Shown here: positions 5,549 through 7,035 of the stretch, one piece after another
Layout of the letters: each line of letters begins with the position of its first letter
How positions within the stretch are numbered: position 1 is the stretch's first letter
Translations under genes and position numbers: made by a program
The notes under the pieces: model-generated
What the model saw: only the letters and a program-made list of their open reading frames with translations
Databases searched by the model: none
What the model was told of the DNA's origin: nothing
Assembly (NCBI GenBank): GCA_031430875.1
Contig: JANPCI010000502.1
Location: 1 to 7,035 of the forward strand
Direction of reading: 5' to 3'
Source: Sva-07 sp031430875
GTDB lineage: Bacteria; Actinomycetota; Acidimicrobiia; Acidimicrobiales; Ilumatobacteraceae
DNA length: 7,035 nucleotides

Positions 5549-6660
5549 CGCAGTGCGGTGATCTCGACGATCGGGACGGGACGGCTCAGGCCCCTGAACT
5601 CGACGTCGCCCATGGGAGTCGCGTCGACGCGATCCTCGACGGCGGCGAACACCTTGTTCGTGGCGAGGATCTGGCCGCCGGCGGCGATGCCGCAGATGCG
5701 CGCCGACAGGTTCACCACGGTGCCGATCGCCGTGTACTCGGTGCGACCGTCGAAGCCGATCTCGCCGCAGGTGGCGAACCCGACGGCGATCCCGATGCCC
5801 AGCTCGAGTTCGTGGCCGCGCCGCTTCCAGAGGGTGGACAGCTCGGCGGTCCGATCGCGCATCGCCACCGCCAGCCGGACGGCCTGCCAGGCGGGGTCGT
5901 CGATCTGCACGGGATCGTTGAAGAACACGAGCATCCCGTCGCCGGTGAACTGGGCGATCGTGCCGTCGTGCTCGAAGATCATCGGCCCGACCGCGTGGTG
6001 GAACTCACGCAGGACGTCCATCACCTCCTCGGGCTCGGCCGTCTCCGAGAACGCGGTGAACCCCCGCAGGTCGCAGAACAGCACGGTGATCTCGCGGCGA
6101 TGACTGGCGAGAATCCCCTCGCCGCCCGACGCCAACGCCTCGGCCAACTGCGGCGTGACGAACCGGCGCAGCATGTTGAGGCGCTCGACCTCGGCGACCT
6201 TCTCGTCGACGCGTTCGGCGAGGTGGAGGTTCCACTGCTGGAGTTCGTCGGTCATCCGCTTCTTGTCGAGGCAGGCGCCGAGGCGGGCGTGGAGCAGCAC
6301 CGGATCGAAGGGCTTGGGCAGGTAATCCTCGGCGCCGAGCTTGATGCACGTGATGATCGACGCCATCTCGTCGACGCCGGAGATCACGATGAACGGGATC
6401 GCCTTCAGGCGGTCGTCGCCGGAGCGGTGTTCGAGGAGGCCGTAGCCGTCCATCTCGGGCATCTCGATATCGGTGATCACAACATCGATGTCATTGGCGC
6501 CGAGCGCGGCGATCCCCTCGAGCCCGTTGCCGGCCTCGATCACCCGGTGGCCGAGCGAGCCGAGCGACATCGACAGCATCGCCCGGTTGAGCGGGTCGTC
6601 GTCGACGATCAAGACCGTGGCGGGCGCGGGCTGGTCGGCGGGTTCCGTCACGGCGCTCAT
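5545..6660 (-). CDS. Response regulator fused to class III adenylate/guanylate cyclase
   Basis: A 371-residue signalling protein. The N-terminal receiver domain (about 14-130) has acidic-pocket D20/D21 (LIVDDDPLN), phosphoacceptor D64 (VITDIEMPEMDG), S94 and K116 (LPKPFD). A charged helical, probably coiled-coil linker (131-166) leads to a class III nucleotide cyclase domain (about 186-335). Metal-binding Asp residues are D197 (LFCDLRGFT) and D241 (FTGDGMLVFFNDP). The transition-state Asn and Arg are N317 and R321 (VVNLSARI). T310 (EYTAIG) matches the Thr of class IIIb cyclases, but the purine-recognition Lys position in TIAQFTGD is Gln (Q237). It would make cAMP or a related cyclic nucleotide from an NTP when phosphorylated. 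ATG 6658-6660 overlaps the Hpt stop (ATGA); GAGG abuts the ATG, so coupling is likely. An upstream extension of the frame to 6774 overlaps Hpt and is Arg-rich, unlike a real N-terminus. Confidence 0.93.
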   Translation of the reverse strand: MSAVTEPADQPAPATVLIVDDDPLNRAMLSMSLGSLGHRVIEAGNGLEGIAALGANDIDVVITDIEMPEMDGYGLLEHRSGDDRLKAIPFIVISGVDEMASIITCIKLGAEDYLPKPFDPVLLHARLGACLDKKRMTDELQQWNLHLAERVDEKVAEVERLNMLRRFVTPQLAEALASGGEGILASHRREITVLFCDLRGFTAFSETAEPEEVMDVLREFHHAVGPMIFEHDGTIAQFTGDGMLVFFNDPVQIDDPAWQAVRLAVAMRDRTAELSTLWKRRGHELELGIGIAVGFATCGEIGFDGRTEYTAIGTVVNLSARICGIAAGGQILATNKVFAAVEDRVDATPMGDVEFRGLSRPVPIVEITALR

Positions 6661-7035
6661 CCTCGCGTGTCGAGCGCTTGGCGGGCGCCCTCGAACGCGA
6701 CGGTGATCGCCTGCACCTGCCCGTCGGCGTCGACCACGGCGTTCTGACGGGCCTGCGATTCGAGTTCGGCGCACAACTCCGACAACTCGGTGGCGCCGAA
6801 GCTCGTTGCATTCGACTTGAGGGTGTGGGCGGTGCGGCGCAGCACGTCGATGTCGTTGGAACCCGCGGCGTCGGCGAGCTGTGTGAGCAGGGTGGCTCCG
6901 TTGTCGAGGAACGAGGTGACCAATCGCCCGAACGACTCGTCGTCGGGGGCGATGGATCGCATCCGGGCGATCGCTGTCGCATCGAGGGTCACGTCTGGAG
7001 CGGCGCCGGGTTCGCCGATCGGGTCGGCGGCGCGC
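6657..7035 (-). CDS. Histidine phosphotransfer (Hpt) domain, probably C-terminus of a larger hybrid kinase (partial)
   Basis: An Hpt domain that relays phosphate between receiver domains. The phosphorylatable His lies in RRTAHTLKSNATSFGA, the classic AHxLKxxxxxxGA pattern (His 56 counted from GTG 6992). The surrounding helices fit the roughly 100-residue four-helix fold. A GTG at 6990-6992 would give a free-standing 111-residue protein, but no ribosome binding site precedes it. The frame stays open to the window edge, encoding an Ala/Pro/Gly-rich stretch (AADPIGEPGAAPD) that looks like an interdomain linker. I therefore annotate it as partial and infer that it is the tail of a hybrid histidine kinase or similar multi-domain protein. 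Its stop overlaps the start of the receiver-cyclase gene, so the two are probably phosphorelay partners. Confidence 0.85.
   Translation of the reverse strand, partial: RAADPIGEPGAAPDVTLDATAIARMRSIAPDDESFGRLVTSFLDNGATLLTQLADAAGSNDIDVLRRTAHTLKSNATSFGATELSELCAELESQARQNAVVDADGQVQAITVAFEGARQALDTRG

Noticed and set aside
5812..6747. Long plus-strand open frame opposite the receiver-cyclase gene
   Set aside because: The product is low in recognisable structure and lies antisense to a gene with complete receiver and cyclase motifs.
5545..7035. A cyclic-nucleotide anti-phage system (Pycsar- or CBASS-like)
   Set aside because: The cyclase is fused to a receiver domain and partnered with Hpt, which points to two-component signalling. 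No recognisable effector such as a transmembrane or nuclease protein with a nucleotide-binding domain is next to it.

Overview
The window is high-GC DNA with tightly packed genes, frequent GTG starts and 4-bp stop/start overlaps. It carries an actinobacterial-style two-subunit KorA/KorB 2-oxoacid:ferredoxin oxidoreductase and an actinobacterial-looking thymidine kinase. A high-GC actinobacterium is the best guess. An Acidimicrobiia-like (Ilumatobacter-type) genome is only an impression from gene style and was not tested. No rRNA, tRNA or CRISPR array was seen, and no gene-free stretch exceeds about 175 bases.

Layout. (1) Bases 1-453 (+) are the C-terminal part of an IS30-family transposase, cut by the window edge. 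Its DDE triad is intact and it ends 20 bases from the end of the convergent korB. (2) korB and korA (474-3400, minus strand) form an operon with an ATGA overlap and encode a thiamine-diphosphate/[4Fe-4S] enzyme, probably 2-oxoglutarate:ferredoxin oxidoreductase of the TCA cycle. (3) Bases 3401-3573 are a divergent intergenic region with a 33-bp near-perfect palindrome. (4) On the plus strand follow a 61-residue lipoprotein and a type II thymidine kinase (tdk). (5) Between the convergent tdk and vapC genes is a two-copy 31-bp tandem repeat containing a hairpin. (6) A Phd/VapC toxin-antitoxin pair lies on the minus strand. Its upstream region has two ACGTACGT palindromes 19 bp apart and an apparently leaderless promoter. 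(7) Bases 5120-7035 (minus) are a signalling operon: an Hpt domain, probably the tail of a larger hybrid kinase outside the window, then a response regulator fused to a class III nucleotide cyclase, then a zinc-finger/DUF5655 protein. Each gene overlaps the next by 4 bp.

How they work together. KorA and KorB are the subunits of one enzyme. The Hpt domain could pass phosphate to the receiver domain of the cyclase, coupling a sensory input to cyclic nucleotide synthesis; the DUF5655 protein is co-expressed but its role is unknown. VapC and Phd are a self-contained toxin-antitoxin module. Nothing here is clearly a new system. The least conventional parts are the Hpt/REC-cyclase/DUF5655 cassette, whose cyclase has Gln where the purine-recognition Lys normally sits, and the intergenic palindromes.
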